Source of the DNA: Mucilaginibacter sp.
GTDB lineage: Bacteria > Bacteroidota > Bacteroidia > Sphingobacteriales > Sphingobacteriaceae
Length of the DNA stretch: 64,000 nt
Direction of reading: 5' to 3'
NCBI GenBank assembly: GCA_031292485.1
Contig: JARLHA010000042.1
Location: 62,001 to 126,000, forward strand
The position numbers and the translations under genes were made by a program. Position 1 is the first letter of the stretch; the number at the start of each line of letters is the position of its first letter. The notes under the pieces were generated by a model. It was not told where the DNA came from. It worked only from the letters and a program-made list of their open reading frames with translations, and did not search any database. This document shows, piece by piece, positions 28,204 through 35,856 of this stretch.

Positions 28204-29093
28204 AATATTTCCGTATATTTTTATTGTTGACTTTAACAATATTCGTCGTGCCTGCATTTGCGCAGGACGACCATAGTTTACTTACTCCGGAAACGGAAAA
28301 TTTAATAGGATATGGCATTGTAGTGGCTGCGCTGCTGCTTTTCATCGTTGTGATGCTTGTTTTGCTCCGTACTTTCAAAGTGCTTACCAAAATCATCATG
28401 AAATATGAAGGCCAATCGGATGAACAGATCGAGGCAGAATTAAAGCCCGGCAAACAAAAAGAAAGTAAAGTTTGGCTTAAACTGCTCTCTTTAAAGCCAA
28501 TGTCCGAAGAAAGTAATTTGCTGCTTGAAGGCGAATATGATGGCATTAGGGAGCTTGACAACCCGACACCTGCCTGGTTTATGTATTTGTTTTATGGAAC
28601 AATACTTTTTGCGGTAGGTTACCTGCTCAATTACCACGTATTTGGTACCGGACAGCTTCAATACGCTGAATATAAAACCGAAATGGCGCAGGCCAATGCT
28701 GCTAAAAAATTGTATCTGAGCCACCAGGCCAGCCAGGTTGATGAAAACACGGTTAAACTGGTCACAGATCCAACTGTTCTTGCGTCCGGAAAGACAGTCT
28801 TCATGACAACCTGCTCTCCATGCCACGGTGCACAGGCACAGGGTGTAGTTGGGCCAAACCTAACTGATGATTATTGGTTGCACGGCGGAAAGATCACTGA
28901 TATTTTTAAAACTATAAAATACGGCGTGCTTGCAAAAGGAATGCCTACATGGGAAAAGCAATTGTCGCCAAAACAGATTTCTGATGTTGCTAATTATATC
29001 AAATCTTTGCATGGTACCAACCCTCCGGGCGCAAAAGAACCCCAGGGGGCTAAAGAAGTTGACGATGCTGCAAGTCATGCACCGAAATCTTAA
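28200..29093 (+). CDS. ccoP: cbb3 oxidase subunit III, monohaem CcoP
   Basis: The 297-residue protein has a cleavable signal (MKYFRIFLLLTLTIFVVPAFA), a helix at about 35-58, the CcoP N-terminal domain with a second helix (PAWFMYLFYGTILFAVGYLLNYHVFG), and a C-terminal cytochrome c domain with CSPCH near 204 and a methionine ligand in AKGMPTWEK. Only one CxxCH is present, whereas proteobacterial CcoP has two, so this is the shorter monohaem form. It passes electrons towards CcoO/CcoN. The very N-terminal signal plus two helices is a lineage-typical arrangement. Confidence 0.93.
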   Translation: MKYFRIFLLLTLTIFVVPAFAQDDHSLLTPETENLIGYGIVVAALLLFIVVMLVLLRTFKVLTKIIMKYEGQSDEQIEAELKPGKQKESKVWLKLLSLKPMSEESNLLLEGEYDGIRELDNPTPAWFMYLFYGTILFAVGYLLNYHVFGTGQLQYAEYKTEMAQANAAKKLYLSHQASQVDENTVKLVTDPTVLASGKTVFMTTCSPCHGAQAQGVVGPNLTDDYWLHGGKITDIFKTIKYGVLAKGMPTWEKQLSPKQISDVANYIKSLHGTNPPGAKEPQGAKEVDDAASHAPKS

Positions 29094-29122
29094 AATTTAA
29101 ATTAATTAAAGAATATACCCGG

Positions 29123-30493
29123 ATGGATGGATCATTAGAGGGCGCGAAAAATGCCAGGCGGCAGTGGATTTATCCGTTGATACGTAAAGGGCCATTTTAC
29201 AAATGGCGCAGCTGGATAAGCTATATTTATCTTATCTTTCTGTTCTCAGGGCCGTTTATACGTATTAACGGGCAGCCACTGCTGCTGCTTAATTTTATCG
29301 ACAGGCAGTTTGTATTACTCGGGCAGGTATTCTGGCCGCAGGATATTTTCCTGTTTGTGATCGCAACGCTGATCTTTATCGTTTGTATCGTATTGTTTAC
29401 AATTGCCTTTGGCCGTGTGTTTTGCGGCTGGATCTGCCCCCAAACCATATTTATGGAAATGGTTTTCCGTAAAGTGGAAGAGTGGATTGAAGGCGATGCA
29501 AGAAAAAGGAAAAAACTTGATGCCGGCCCCTGGACAAGGGAGAAAATTGTGAGGAAAACGGGAAAAACAGCTGCTTTTATTATTATTTCATTTTTAATCG
29601 CCAATACTTTCCTGGCTTATATTATTGGTAGTGAAAGTTTAATAAAAATTATTACCGAACCAATAGCAACCCACGTAGTAGGCTTTATAAGTATTTGGGT
29701 TTTTACAATGGTTTTTTACACCGTTTATAGCAGAATTCGCGAACAGGTTTGTACCTTGTTTTGCCCATATGGCAGGCTGCAGGGCGTAATGATAGATGAG
29801 CATACATTGGTAGTTGCTTATGATGATGTAAGGGGAGAACCCCGCGGCAAGATCGATAAGAGGCATGATATACCAGGCCAGAAGGGTGATTGTATTGACT
29901 GCGGGCTTTGTATCGATGTGTGCCCTACCGGGATAGATATCAGGAAGGGAACACAACTGGAATGCATTAACTGCACGGCGTGTATTGATGTTTGCGATGA
30001 AGTAATGGACAAGATCCATAAGCCGCGTAAACTGATAGGCTATTTTTCCGAAAACATGATCCACATGAAGGAGAAGCCATCGTTTACAATAAGAATGAAG
30101 GCGTATGCCGGTGTTATTGTTGTTTTACTTTCGGTGCTGAGCTATTTTATATTCACGCGGAGCGACCTGGATGTAACGGTTATGCGAAGCGCGGGTATGC
30201 TGTACCAGGAACAGCCTGGCGGCTACATCAGCAATATTTATAATGCGGAATTTATTAACAAAACTAATCAGCGGAAAGATTTTACGCTTAGGGCAGATGA
30301 CCCGTCTGTAAAAATTAAATATATACAGGCACCCGGCGTGATGGAAAAAGAAGGATCAGTGAAGGCGGTGTTTTTTGTAATGATACCGGCGTCAAAAATA
30401 CATACAGCGAAAACAGATGTGCATTTACAACTGATTGTAGGAAATAGAGTAGTAAAAACGGTTGAAACCGAATTTGTGGGACCAATTAATTAA
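29123..30493 (+). CDS. ccoG: Ferredoxin-type cbb3 accessory protein CcoG
   Basis: The 456-residue membrane protein has about five helices, the NapH-like motifs FCGWICPQ and CTLFCPYGR, and two 4Fe-4S sets: CIDCGLCIDVCPTGID and CINCTACIDVC. The C-terminus, after the last helix (IVVLLSVLSYFIF), is an immunoglobulin-like periplasmic domain. CcoG reduces copper for cbb3 assembly in other bacteria. Thirty bases separate it from ccoP, and ccoH follows after 8 bp. Confidence 0.95.
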   Translation: MDGSLEGAKNARRQWIYPLIRKGPFYKWRSWISYIYLIFLFSGPFIRINGQPLLLLNFIDRQFVLLGQVFWPQDIFLFVIATLIFIVCIVLFTIAFGRVFCGWICPQTIFMEMVFRKVEEWIEGDARKRKKLDAGPWTREKIVRKTGKTAAFIIISFLIANTFLAYIIGSESLIKIITEPIATHVVGFISIWVFTMVFYTVYSRIREQVCTLFCPYGRLQGVMIDEHTLVVAYDDVRGEPRGKIDKRHDIPGQKGDCIDCGLCIDVCPTGIDIRKGTQLECINCTACIDVCDEVMDKIHKPRKLIGYFSENMIHMKEKPSFTIRMKAYAGVIVVLLSVLSYFIFTRSDLDVTVMRSAGMLYQEQPGGYISNIYNAEFINKTNQRKDFTLRADDPSVKIKYIQAPGVMEKEGSVKAVFFVMIPASKIHTAKTDVHLQLIVGNRVVKTVETEFVGPIN

Positions 30494-30501
30494 TTAAAAT
30501 T

Positions 30502-30927
30502 ATGAACTGGGGAAAAGGAATTGTACTGACATTGATAGCTTTTATGCTATTCATTCTGACGATGTGTTATCGCATGTTTACCGCGCCTGTTGACGATTAC
30601 GACCATCAATATTATGAAAAAGGGCTCACCTTTGATAAAGACTATAACCAGGAGGTGCAGGTTTATAAAGATCATGCAGTGCCGGTAATAAAATCAGACG
30701 AGGATAACATAAAACTAACTTTTGCGCAACAAGTTACCAGTGGAAAGGTAACATTGGGCCGTCCTTCAGACTACACGATGGACAAGGTTTATGATGTGAA
30801 AGTAAATGCTCAAAACGAATTCACCATCCCGCTTCAAAAAGTTAGCAAGGGTCACTGGCTATTAGTTTTTAATTGGGAGAGCAATCATAAAAAATATTTA
30901 TACCAGCAGGGAATAAACCTGAAATGA
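30502..30927 (+). CDS. ccoH: cbb3 oxidase assembly protein CcoH/FixH
   Basis: The 141-residue protein has an N-terminal membrane helix (GIVLTLIAFMLFILTMCYRMF) followed by the FixH periplasmic domain (DDYDHQYYEKGLTFDKDYNQ... then a beta-rich stretch ending HWLLVFNWESNHKKYLYQQ). FixH/CcoH is needed for stable oxidase assembly. It overlaps the next gene by 4 bp (ATGA). Confidence 0.9.
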   Translation: MNWGKGIVLTLIAFMLFILTMCYRMFTAPVDDYDHQYYEKGLTFDKDYNQEVQVYKDHAVPVIKSDEDNIKLTFAQQVTSGKVTLGRPSDYTMDKVYDVKVNAQNEFTIPLQKVSKGHWLLVFNWESNHKKYLYQQGINLK

Positions 30928-31613
30928 ACAGCAGCGAAATTGCATTTTTTATAGGCTTATTTGGCAGTGCGCATTGCGTTGGCATGTGCGGGCCGCTTGC
31001 CCTTGCCGTGCCTTCTTTTAAAACACGCTGGTGGCTTGTAATAGCTGATAAATTTGCATATAATTTTGGCCGCGTTATCACCTACACTTTTTTAGGTTTC
31101 CTGATAGGCTTTATCGGGCGGCAATTATGGCTGTCAGGACTACAGCAGGGGATAAGCCTGCTGAGTGGCGTCCTTATCCTGATGGCAGGCTTTTCAAGGT
31201 TATTTAAATTAAGGTTACCCGATGGTAAATTTATGACGAAACTTCTGGCACCATTTAACCGTTTGTTGAATTACGCGCTGCGGCATCGCACAGGCAACCT
31301 TGTTGTCGGTTTGCTGAACGGTTTTTTACCATGCGGGTTCGTGTACCTTGCCCTTGCGGGAGCAATTAACGCAGGTTCGCCCTTAACGTCGGCGCAGTTT
31401 ATGTTTTGGTTTGGTATGGGGACGTTTCCATTGATGCTCATCGCGACGGTAAGTACCGGGTTCATGGGGCCTGCAATACGCAGGCGCATCAACAAAACCA
31501 TTCCTTATTTTATGATCTTTCTTGGGTTTTGGTTTTTACTGCGCGGCCTTCAGCTTAATATTCCATATCTAAGCCCTGCCGGATTCGGTACAGGTACAAG
31601 CATTTGCCGGTAA
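30924..31613 (+). CDS. SafE/UreH-like membrane protein of the cbb3 cluster
   Basis: The 229-residue protein has about six helices and the motif GSAHCVGMCGPLAL near the N-terminus (C17 and C21), plus NGFLPCGFVYLALAGA near 135. These paired cysteine motifs are typical of the sulfite-exporter TauE/SafE or DsbD-like transmembrane family found in cco operons. A role in metal (copper) or electron transfer for oxidase assembly is suggested by position; no substrate is proven. It is the last gene of the operon. Confidence 0.85.
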   Translation: MNSSEIAFFIGLFGSAHCVGMCGPLALAVPSFKTRWWLVIADKFAYNFGRVITYTFLGFLIGFIGRQLWLSGLQQGISLLSGVLILMAGFSRLFKLRLPDGKFMTKLLAPFNRLLNYALRHRTGNLVVGLLNGFLPCGFVYLALAGAINAGSPLTSAQFMFWFGMGTFPLMLIATVSTGFMGPAIRRRINKTIPYFMIFLGFWFLLRGLQLNIPYLSPAGFGTGTSICR

Positions 31614-31714
31614 AATTTGGTCTGTCTGAATTTTTGGAGAAATAACAACGGGTTTCTGATCTCTTCGTTTTGCCTTTTGAAGCGTGGTTCACACTTGGTA
31701 ATTGATTAAATAAT

Positions 31715-31780
31715 ATGATCACGATCATTTTTTAACTTGAGGTGGGTCATGTGCCCATGTTGTAAAATATACCAACTTTA
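31715..31780 (+). promoter_or_regulatory. Crp/Fnr-type operator and -7 box of the small membrane protein gene
   Basis: ATGAT-CACG-ATCAT (31715-31728) is a perfect palindrome, the most FNR-like of the set. The box CAACTTTA (31773-31780) begins 51.5 bp from its centre. Confidence 0.6.
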
Positions 31781-31802
31781 CATCAGTAAAATAAATCAGA
31801 AG

Positions 31803-32147
31803 ATGAGAACTATTAGGATACACAAGCCGGTTTATTGGGCGCATAAATCAGCGCATACTACCGGAAAGGCCGGTGTTTTTTGGGATTTGTTTTTTCAATC
31901 AAATAGAAATGAATTGAGCAAAGCCACATGGGTGCATATTCAGCTTGTTGTTCAATGTGTACTTTTTCTTCCATTACTGGTCTTAATGGCGACTTACTAT
32001 CATGCGCATTTTAGTATCGTTGCCGTTATTTGCCTTGCATTTTTCTCTAATATTATTGCATGTTTCGATAGGTCCGTACGTGCCCTTACTTCAGTTGTCG
32101 CCTTTTGTGTAATTGATGCCTTCATGCTCATCATCTTTTTAATTTGA
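31803..32147 (+). CDS. Uncharacterised small membrane protein
   Basis: The 114-residue product is read from ATG 31803; an in-frame GTG/ATG further upstream (31737) would lie before the inferred transcription start near 31784 and is rejected. A basic N-terminal half (RIHKPVYWAHKSAHTT) is followed by two or three membrane helices (IQLVVQCVLFLPLLVLMATYYH, FSIVAVICLAFFSNIIA, SVVAFCVIDAFMLIIFLI). I do not recognise the family. It has its own operator and its own terminator, so it is a single-gene member of the putative oxygen regulon. Confidence 0.72.
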   Translation: MRTIRIHKPVYWAHKSAHTTGKAGVFWDLFFQSNRNELSKATWVHIQLVVQCVLFLPLLVLMATYYHAHFSIVAVICLAFFSNIIACFDRSVRALTSVVAFCVIDAFMLIIFLI

Positions 32148-32192
32148 TTATTTGTTCAGTTTTAATAAGGTTAATTTTTAGTGTTGATTTGA

Positions 32193-32225
32193 AGCTGTTG
32201 CCGTTAATGCAACAGCTTTTTTTAT
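32193..32225 (+). terminator. Rho-independent terminator
   Basis: A 10-bp stem AAGCTGTTGC / GCAACAGCTT with a 7-nt loop and a run of eight T, 46 bp after the small membrane protein stop. It resembles the terminator at 32403 (shared AGCTGTTGCC and CAGCTTTTTTTAT). Confidence 0.9.
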
Positions 32226-32300
32226 AACGACTTTTTTTAAAAGTGCTTCGGATCATGTTTTTACCTGTTTAAGGTCATGTTTTTGGCAGAAAAGCAGTGT

Positions 32301-32308
32301 TATATTTG
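32301..32308 (+). promoter_or_regulatory. Perfect TAnnTTTG -7 element
   Basis: TATATTTG matches the Bacteroidetes -7 consensus, with TTTTGG about 18 bp upstream as a possible -33 element. There is no ORF downstream before the terminator at 32403. Confidence 0.5.
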
Positions 32309-32311
32309 TTT

Positions 32312-32434
32312 TGTAATAATTGATTTAGGTACGGATAGCATATAGCGATGCTGTCGATTTTTAATCGGTTTTTTTAACATTAATTGTTTAGTTTAATTTT
32401 TTAGCTGTTGCCTGGCAGGGCAGCAGCTTTTTTT
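32312..32434 (+). ncRNA. Possible small RNA of about 120 nt
   Basis: The stretch runs from a perfect -7 element to a strong terminator without a usable ORF. Inside it are a hairpin at 32334-32355 (GATAGCAT / ATGCTGTC, one G-T pair, 6-nt loop), a short hairpin at 32355-32367, and the terminator stem at 32403-32428. No known RNA family is recognised. The group IIC intron follows directly after its 3' end. Confidence 0.4.
32403..32434 (+). terminator. Rho-independent terminator, target of the group IIC intron
   Basis: A 10-bp stem AGCTGTTGCC / GGGCAGCAGCT (one G-T pair) with a 6-nt loop and seven T. The intron begins 3 nt after the T-run, which is the known target preference of group IIC introns. 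Confidence 0.9.
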
Positions 32435-32860
32435 ATGGTGCGCCCGGCAGGGCGCATCTACTTGGTGATGAAAGTTCACTATGGGCCCGGTAAGGGGAAC
32501 CATTAGCGGAGCGGCAAGGGTGTCCACCGTGAGATGGAATCTGAAGGAAGCCGAATGCAAAACGCTGGTCCGACGAACAGGAATCGCATAATAGGCTTGT
32601 ATACCGGAAGCGGAGGCCATCATCTCTAAAGTCCAATACTTACACGGGAGGTACATAAGTATATGCGGCGGACATAAGCAGGAAGGTAGATGCGCATTAC
32701 CCGGGGAGACCTGAATGAGAAGTTAGCTGAAAGGACACGCGGTTCCCGTAAGTAACAACGCCGATGGAGACATCGGTCTGAACATTCAGGAGTCAGCAGA
32801 GGCCATAGTATTCCGCACCAGCGGAAGAAGGGCTGAACCATAGTTACGGGAAGGACTATT

Positions 32861-33247
32861 ATGATACAGAAGAAAGAAGCAGAATCAAGGGATAAACCTG
32901 AGGCCATTATTAAAGGAGGACACCCGGAAGGCGTTCGGAGTAATAATGGCGCGGATACTACTGTACCCATAACAGGGAAACCAACCCCAGCAATCAAAGG
33001 AAGCGAAATTGGACGAGGCGGAACAAACTGATCGCGGCGGGTCTAACCGAACAGCGGGCGGTGGAATCAGCCTTTAACAACCGCGGGCCATGGTGGAATT
33101 CGGGAGCCAGTCACATGAATCAAGCCATTACAAAAGCGCTACTTTCAGAAACTGGAGATTGTTAGCCTACTTGACAGGTACTTAGATTACAAGAAATCAG
33201 TAACTATTGGAACCGCCGTACACGGAACCGTACGTACGGTGGTATGA
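32861..33247 (+). pseudogene. Remnant of group IIC intron reverse transcriptase/maturase
   Basis: The ORF opens at ATG 32861 and stops after 56 codons (TGA 33029-33031). About 45 N-terminal residues (MIQKKEAESRDKPEAIIKG...TTVPITGKPTPAIKGS) look like a maturase N-terminus. In the +2 frame from about 33001 the sequence resumes as the family C-terminus (RRNKLIAAGLTEQRAVESAF, then NNRGPWWNSGASHMNQAITK). It then returns to the first frame (RYFQKLEIVSLLDRYLDYKK) up to TGA 33247, because of one extra G near 33136. All catalytic palm motifs, including YADD, are gone: an internal deletion of most of the gene with its junction near 32985-33002, plus a frameshift. The last codons lie in domain V. Confidence 0.85.
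33212..33243 (+). ncRNA. Group II intron domain V
   Basis: A ten-pair lower stem (33212-33221 with 33234-33243) holds the C-G-C triad at 33214-33216 with a G-U pair. It is followed by the two-nucleotide AC bulge at 33232-33233, three more pairs and the GAAC loop at 33225-33228. All elements of a catalytically competent domain V are present. Confidence 0.85.
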
Positions 33248-33288
33248 GAGAGCGGCGAAACAAATAAAAGTTTCGCCCTCTACTCGAT

Positions 33289-33320
33289 ATAAAGATTTGC
33301 GCCGGCGCACAAATCTTTAT
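33289..33320. repeat. Palindromic hairpin between intron and hemN
   Basis: An 11-bp perfect inverted repeat (ATAAAGATTTG / CAAATCTTTAT) surrounds a GC-rich centre. It starts right at the intron 3' junction and lies about 40 nt downstream of the hemN stop. It may act as a hemN terminator, although no clear T-run follows on the - strand. Confidence 0.55.
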
Positions 33321-33360
33321 GAGGTCAGTTGCTTATAAAAAGAGGAGTTTTGTGGCGCGA

Positions 33361-34737
33361 TTAGCCGGCCATACTGAAGAGTTGCGAAGTAGGTTGATTT
33401 TTCCAGAGCCTGGCATCCAGCGCCATACAAATATTCCGCAGGTAACGTTTACCTTCCGGCGTTACTTTAAGGCTCCACGAATTAAGTTCAATAAGGCCGT
33501 CATGCGCAAGCGTTTGCAGCCGCTCGATACCGGCGAATATGGATTCAAAAGGCTCATTATGGTAATTCCACCTGGTTTCGCCTTTGCACATTATATCCAA
33601 AATATGCCTGCGGATTACAAGGTCTTCCCTTGTTAAGATATGACCTTTAAATACCGGTAACTTGTCATGGTTTACCAATTCAATATAGTCCTCCACCTTT
33701 TTAACGTTTTGTGCAAAAGCATACCAGGAATCGCTGATGGATGATACACCAAGGCCGATCATAAGTTCGGTGTACTGGTGGGTATAGCCCATAAAATTGC
33801 GGTGCAACCTGCCGGTAACAGATGCCTGGTATAAACTATCTCCGGGCAAAGCAAAATGGTCCATGCCTATTTCATAATATCCATAGCTTTTTAGCAGGCT
33901 CCTGCCGGTTTCATAAAGTTTTTGTTTTGCTGCTGCATCCGGTAAATCATTCTCAGTATAATGGCGCTGACCAGGTTTTAACCATGGCACATGTGCGTAA
34001 CTATAAAAAGCTATTCTATCGGGCATTAATTGCCCCACCAGGCTTATCGTTTCGGTAAGCCCGCTCATTGTTTGCAGTGGCAAACCATAGATGAGATCGA
34101 AATTAACTGAAGTATAACCAATTGCGCGGGCGCTATTGGTAGCTTGTTCAACTTGTTCATAGCTTTGGATCCTGTTGATGATAAATTGAACTTTCGGGTC
34201 AAAATCCTGTATGCCCAGGCTTAATCTCCTGAATCCAAGATCAAATAGCGTCTTTAAATGTAATTCAGTAGTGTTTCCCGGGTGGGCTTCGAAACTAAAT
34301 TCAGCACCAGGATGAATTTCTGCATTTGTTAAAATTCCATTTATCAGCAGCTGAAGGTTTTCTGCGCTAAAAAAGGTTGGTGTGCCACCACCTAAATGAA
34401 TTTCGCGTATAACAGGTTTCGATCCAAATATCTTTAAATACTGTTGCCATTCTTTTAATACAGCTTGAATATAAGGTTCTTCAACCTTGTGGTTTTTTGT
34501 GATGCGGGTATTGCAGCCACAATAGGTACATAAACTCTCGCAAAAAGGCAAATGGATGTAAATACTAATACCATCTTCTTTGTTGCTTTCGTTAAATGAC
34601 AGCTTAACGGAATCTTTCCATAGGTCAGCCGAAAATTTTTCAATATCCCAATAAGGAACAGTTGGGTAACTGGTGTACCGGGGGGCAGCTACATTATACT
34701 TTTCTGCCTTATCTGTTTGCTGTTGTTTAGTTAACAT
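33361..34737 (-). CDS. hemN: Oxygen-independent coproporphyrinogen III dehydrogenase
   Basis: The 458-residue radical-SAM enzyme has YIHLPFCESLCTYCGC with C-x3-C-x2-C plus the fourth cysteine, GGGTP, and FELHPG-like FSFEAHPGNT; it decarboxylates coproporphyrinogen III to protoporphyrinogen IX without O2. Its length matches HemN rather than the shorter HemW. The ATG lies inside the end of ldhA (11-bp overlap), so both are co-transcribed from the operator-bearing ldhA promoter. It fits with hemA in a haem-for-microaerobiosis programme. Confidence 0.95.
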   Translation of the reverse strand: MLTKQQQTDKAEKYNVAAPRYTSYPTVPYWDIEKFSADLWKDSVKLSFNESNKEDGISIYIHLPFCESLCTYCGCNTRITKNHKVEEPYIQAVLKEWQQYLKIFGSKPVIREIHLGGGTPTFFSAENLQLLINGILTNAEIHPGAEFSFEAHPGNTTELHLKTLFDLGFRRLSLGIQDFDPKVQFIINRIQSYEQVEQATNSARAIGYTSVNFDLIYGLPLQTMSGLTETISLVGQLMPDRIAFYSYAHVPWLKPGQRHYTENDLPDAAAKQKLYETGRSLLKSYGYYEIGMDHFALPGDSLYQASVTGRLHRNFMGYTHQYTELMIGLGVSSISDSWYAFAQNVKKVEDYIELVNHDKLPVFKGHILTREDLVIRRHILDIMCKGETRWNYHNEPFESIFAGIERLQTLAHDGLIELNSWSLKVTPEGKRYLRNICMALDARLWKNQPTSQLFSMAG

Positions 34738-35770
34738 GTGTTTTCTGTAGCTGAGTCTGGTTTAATTCATTATCCTGACAGTTTTTGATACCTATGCAAG
34801 CATTGCCTGCGCAGGCGTTATTTTGCCATTGATCAAGATTTTTTATGGTTTGGTTAGCAATTTCCTGCAGGGCTTCCCGGGTAAGATAGGCCTGGTGCGG
34901 GGTTACCAGCACATTGGGATGATCCAATAATCTGGAAAGTATTGGGTCTTTTTCGATGTCATTTTTGTGATCTTCGAAAAAAAGGCCTTTTTCGTATTCA
35001 TATACATCGATGCCTAAATAACCAATTTTTCCGTTATCCAGCGCTACCACCACATCCTTGGTATTAATCAGCCCCCCCCTCGAGGTGTTGATCAGCATTA
35101 CGCCGTTCTTCATTTTTTCAAGGGCGGTTTTATTAATAACGTGTTTTGTGCCCGGGTTTAAAGGCAAATGAAGCGAGATGATATCGGCAGATGAAAACAA
35201 AGTATCCAGATCAACTTCCCTGATATTGTTGGTTGTTTCGGGGAAAGAAGGGTCATACCCAATGACAACACAACCCATGCCATTAAAAATATTGGCCACT
35301 GCAAGCCCGCTTTTACCAAGGCCTACCAGACCGACGGTTTTACCATAAAAGTTAAAACCGATCAGTTCATCATTTCTGAAATCGAAATGCCTGCTTTGCT
35401 CTTCGGCTTTAACAATATGCCTGTTGAGGGCGAACGCAAGCGCTAGTGTAAGTTCAGCGACAGCCTGCGGCGAATAATATGGGACGTTTGCAAGTTTTAT
35501 GTTGAATTTATCGGCAGCTTCAATATTAATTTGATCAAAACTGGAAGATCGGGTAGCAATATATTTTATACCAAATCCGGCAAGGCGTTCGATAACGGCA
35601 GCCGAAACATCGTCATTAGTAAAAACAATTACAGCATCCTTTCCCTCTGCGTAAACTGCTGTTTCAATGCTTAAGCTATTGGATATAAGTGTTATATCGT
35701 GTTTTTTCTGATTGGCTTTTGCCAGAAATTCTTTTTCAAAAGGTTTTATACTATAAGCTACCGCCTTCAT
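34727..35770 (-). CDS. ldhA: D-lactate dehydrogenase, 2-hydroxyacid dehydrogenase family
   Basis: The 347-residue cytosolic enzyme has the NAD-binding motif GLVGLGKSG (near 147), NTSRGG (catalytic arginine), the glutamate region and TPHQAYLT (catalytic histidine). It reduces pyruvate to D-lactate with NADH, a fermentative sink when oxygen is low. A cysteine-containing tail (ACAGNACIGIKNC) follows the domain. It is the first gene of an ldhA-hemN operon with the best-conserved promoter of the regulon (TAGCTTTG). Confidence 0.9.
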   Translation of the reverse strand: MKAVAYSIKPFEKEFLAKANQKKHDITLISNSLSIETAVYAEGKDAVIVFTNDDVSAAVIERLAGFGIKYIATRSSSFDQINIEAADKFNIKLANVPYYSPQAVAELTLALAFALNRHIVKAEEQSRHFDFRNDELIGFNFYGKTVGLVGLGKSGLAVANIFNGMGCVVIGYDPSFPETTNNIREVDLDTLFSSADIISLHLPLNPGTKHVINKTALEKMKNGVMLINTSRGGLINTKDVVVALDNGKIGYLGIDVYEYEKGLFFEDHKNDIEKDPILSRLLDHPNVLVTPHQAYLTREALQEIANQTIKNLDQWQNNACAGNACIGIKNCQDNELNQTQLQKTHVN

Positions 35771-35790
35771 TTAGCTATTGTTTTATATTA

Positions 35791-35856
35791 CAAAGCTATT
35801 TAAAGAGCTATTTTTATTGTGTGAGCAATGTCAGGGAAAAAAGTGACATTGGTCAG
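35791..35856 (-). promoter_or_regulatory. Crp/Fnr-type operator and perfect -7 box of ldhA-hemN
   Basis: GTGAC-ATTG-GTCAG (35843-35856) overlaps the last codons of the regulator gene by 4 bp. The box TAGCTTTG (35798 down to 35791) matches TAnnTTTG perfectly and begins 51.5 bp from the palindrome centre. Confidence 0.72.

Larger units (their letters stand above)
32438..33288 (+). mobile_element. Group IIC intron with defective reverse transcriptase
   Basis: The 851-nt element has the 5' boundary GTGCGCCCGGCAGGGCGC, the conserved domain I core (GCAAGGGTGTCC...GATGGAATCTGAAGGAAGC), the ACCCGGGGAG...CTG segment, a domain V with a CGC catalytic triad, a domain VI hairpin (GGCGAAAC / GTTTCGCC) and a 3' end CTACTCGAT. 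These blocks match the Oceanobacillus iheyensis group IIC intron as I remember it. Location just after a terminator supports class IIC. The reverse transcriptase is broken, so it cannot move by itself, but the ribozyme parts look intact and might be mobilised in trans. Confidence 0.88.

Noticed and set aside
32393..32997. Three antisense ORFs across the intron
   Set aside because: They lie opposite the ribozyme core, where sequence is constrained by RNA structure, and show no protein family features.
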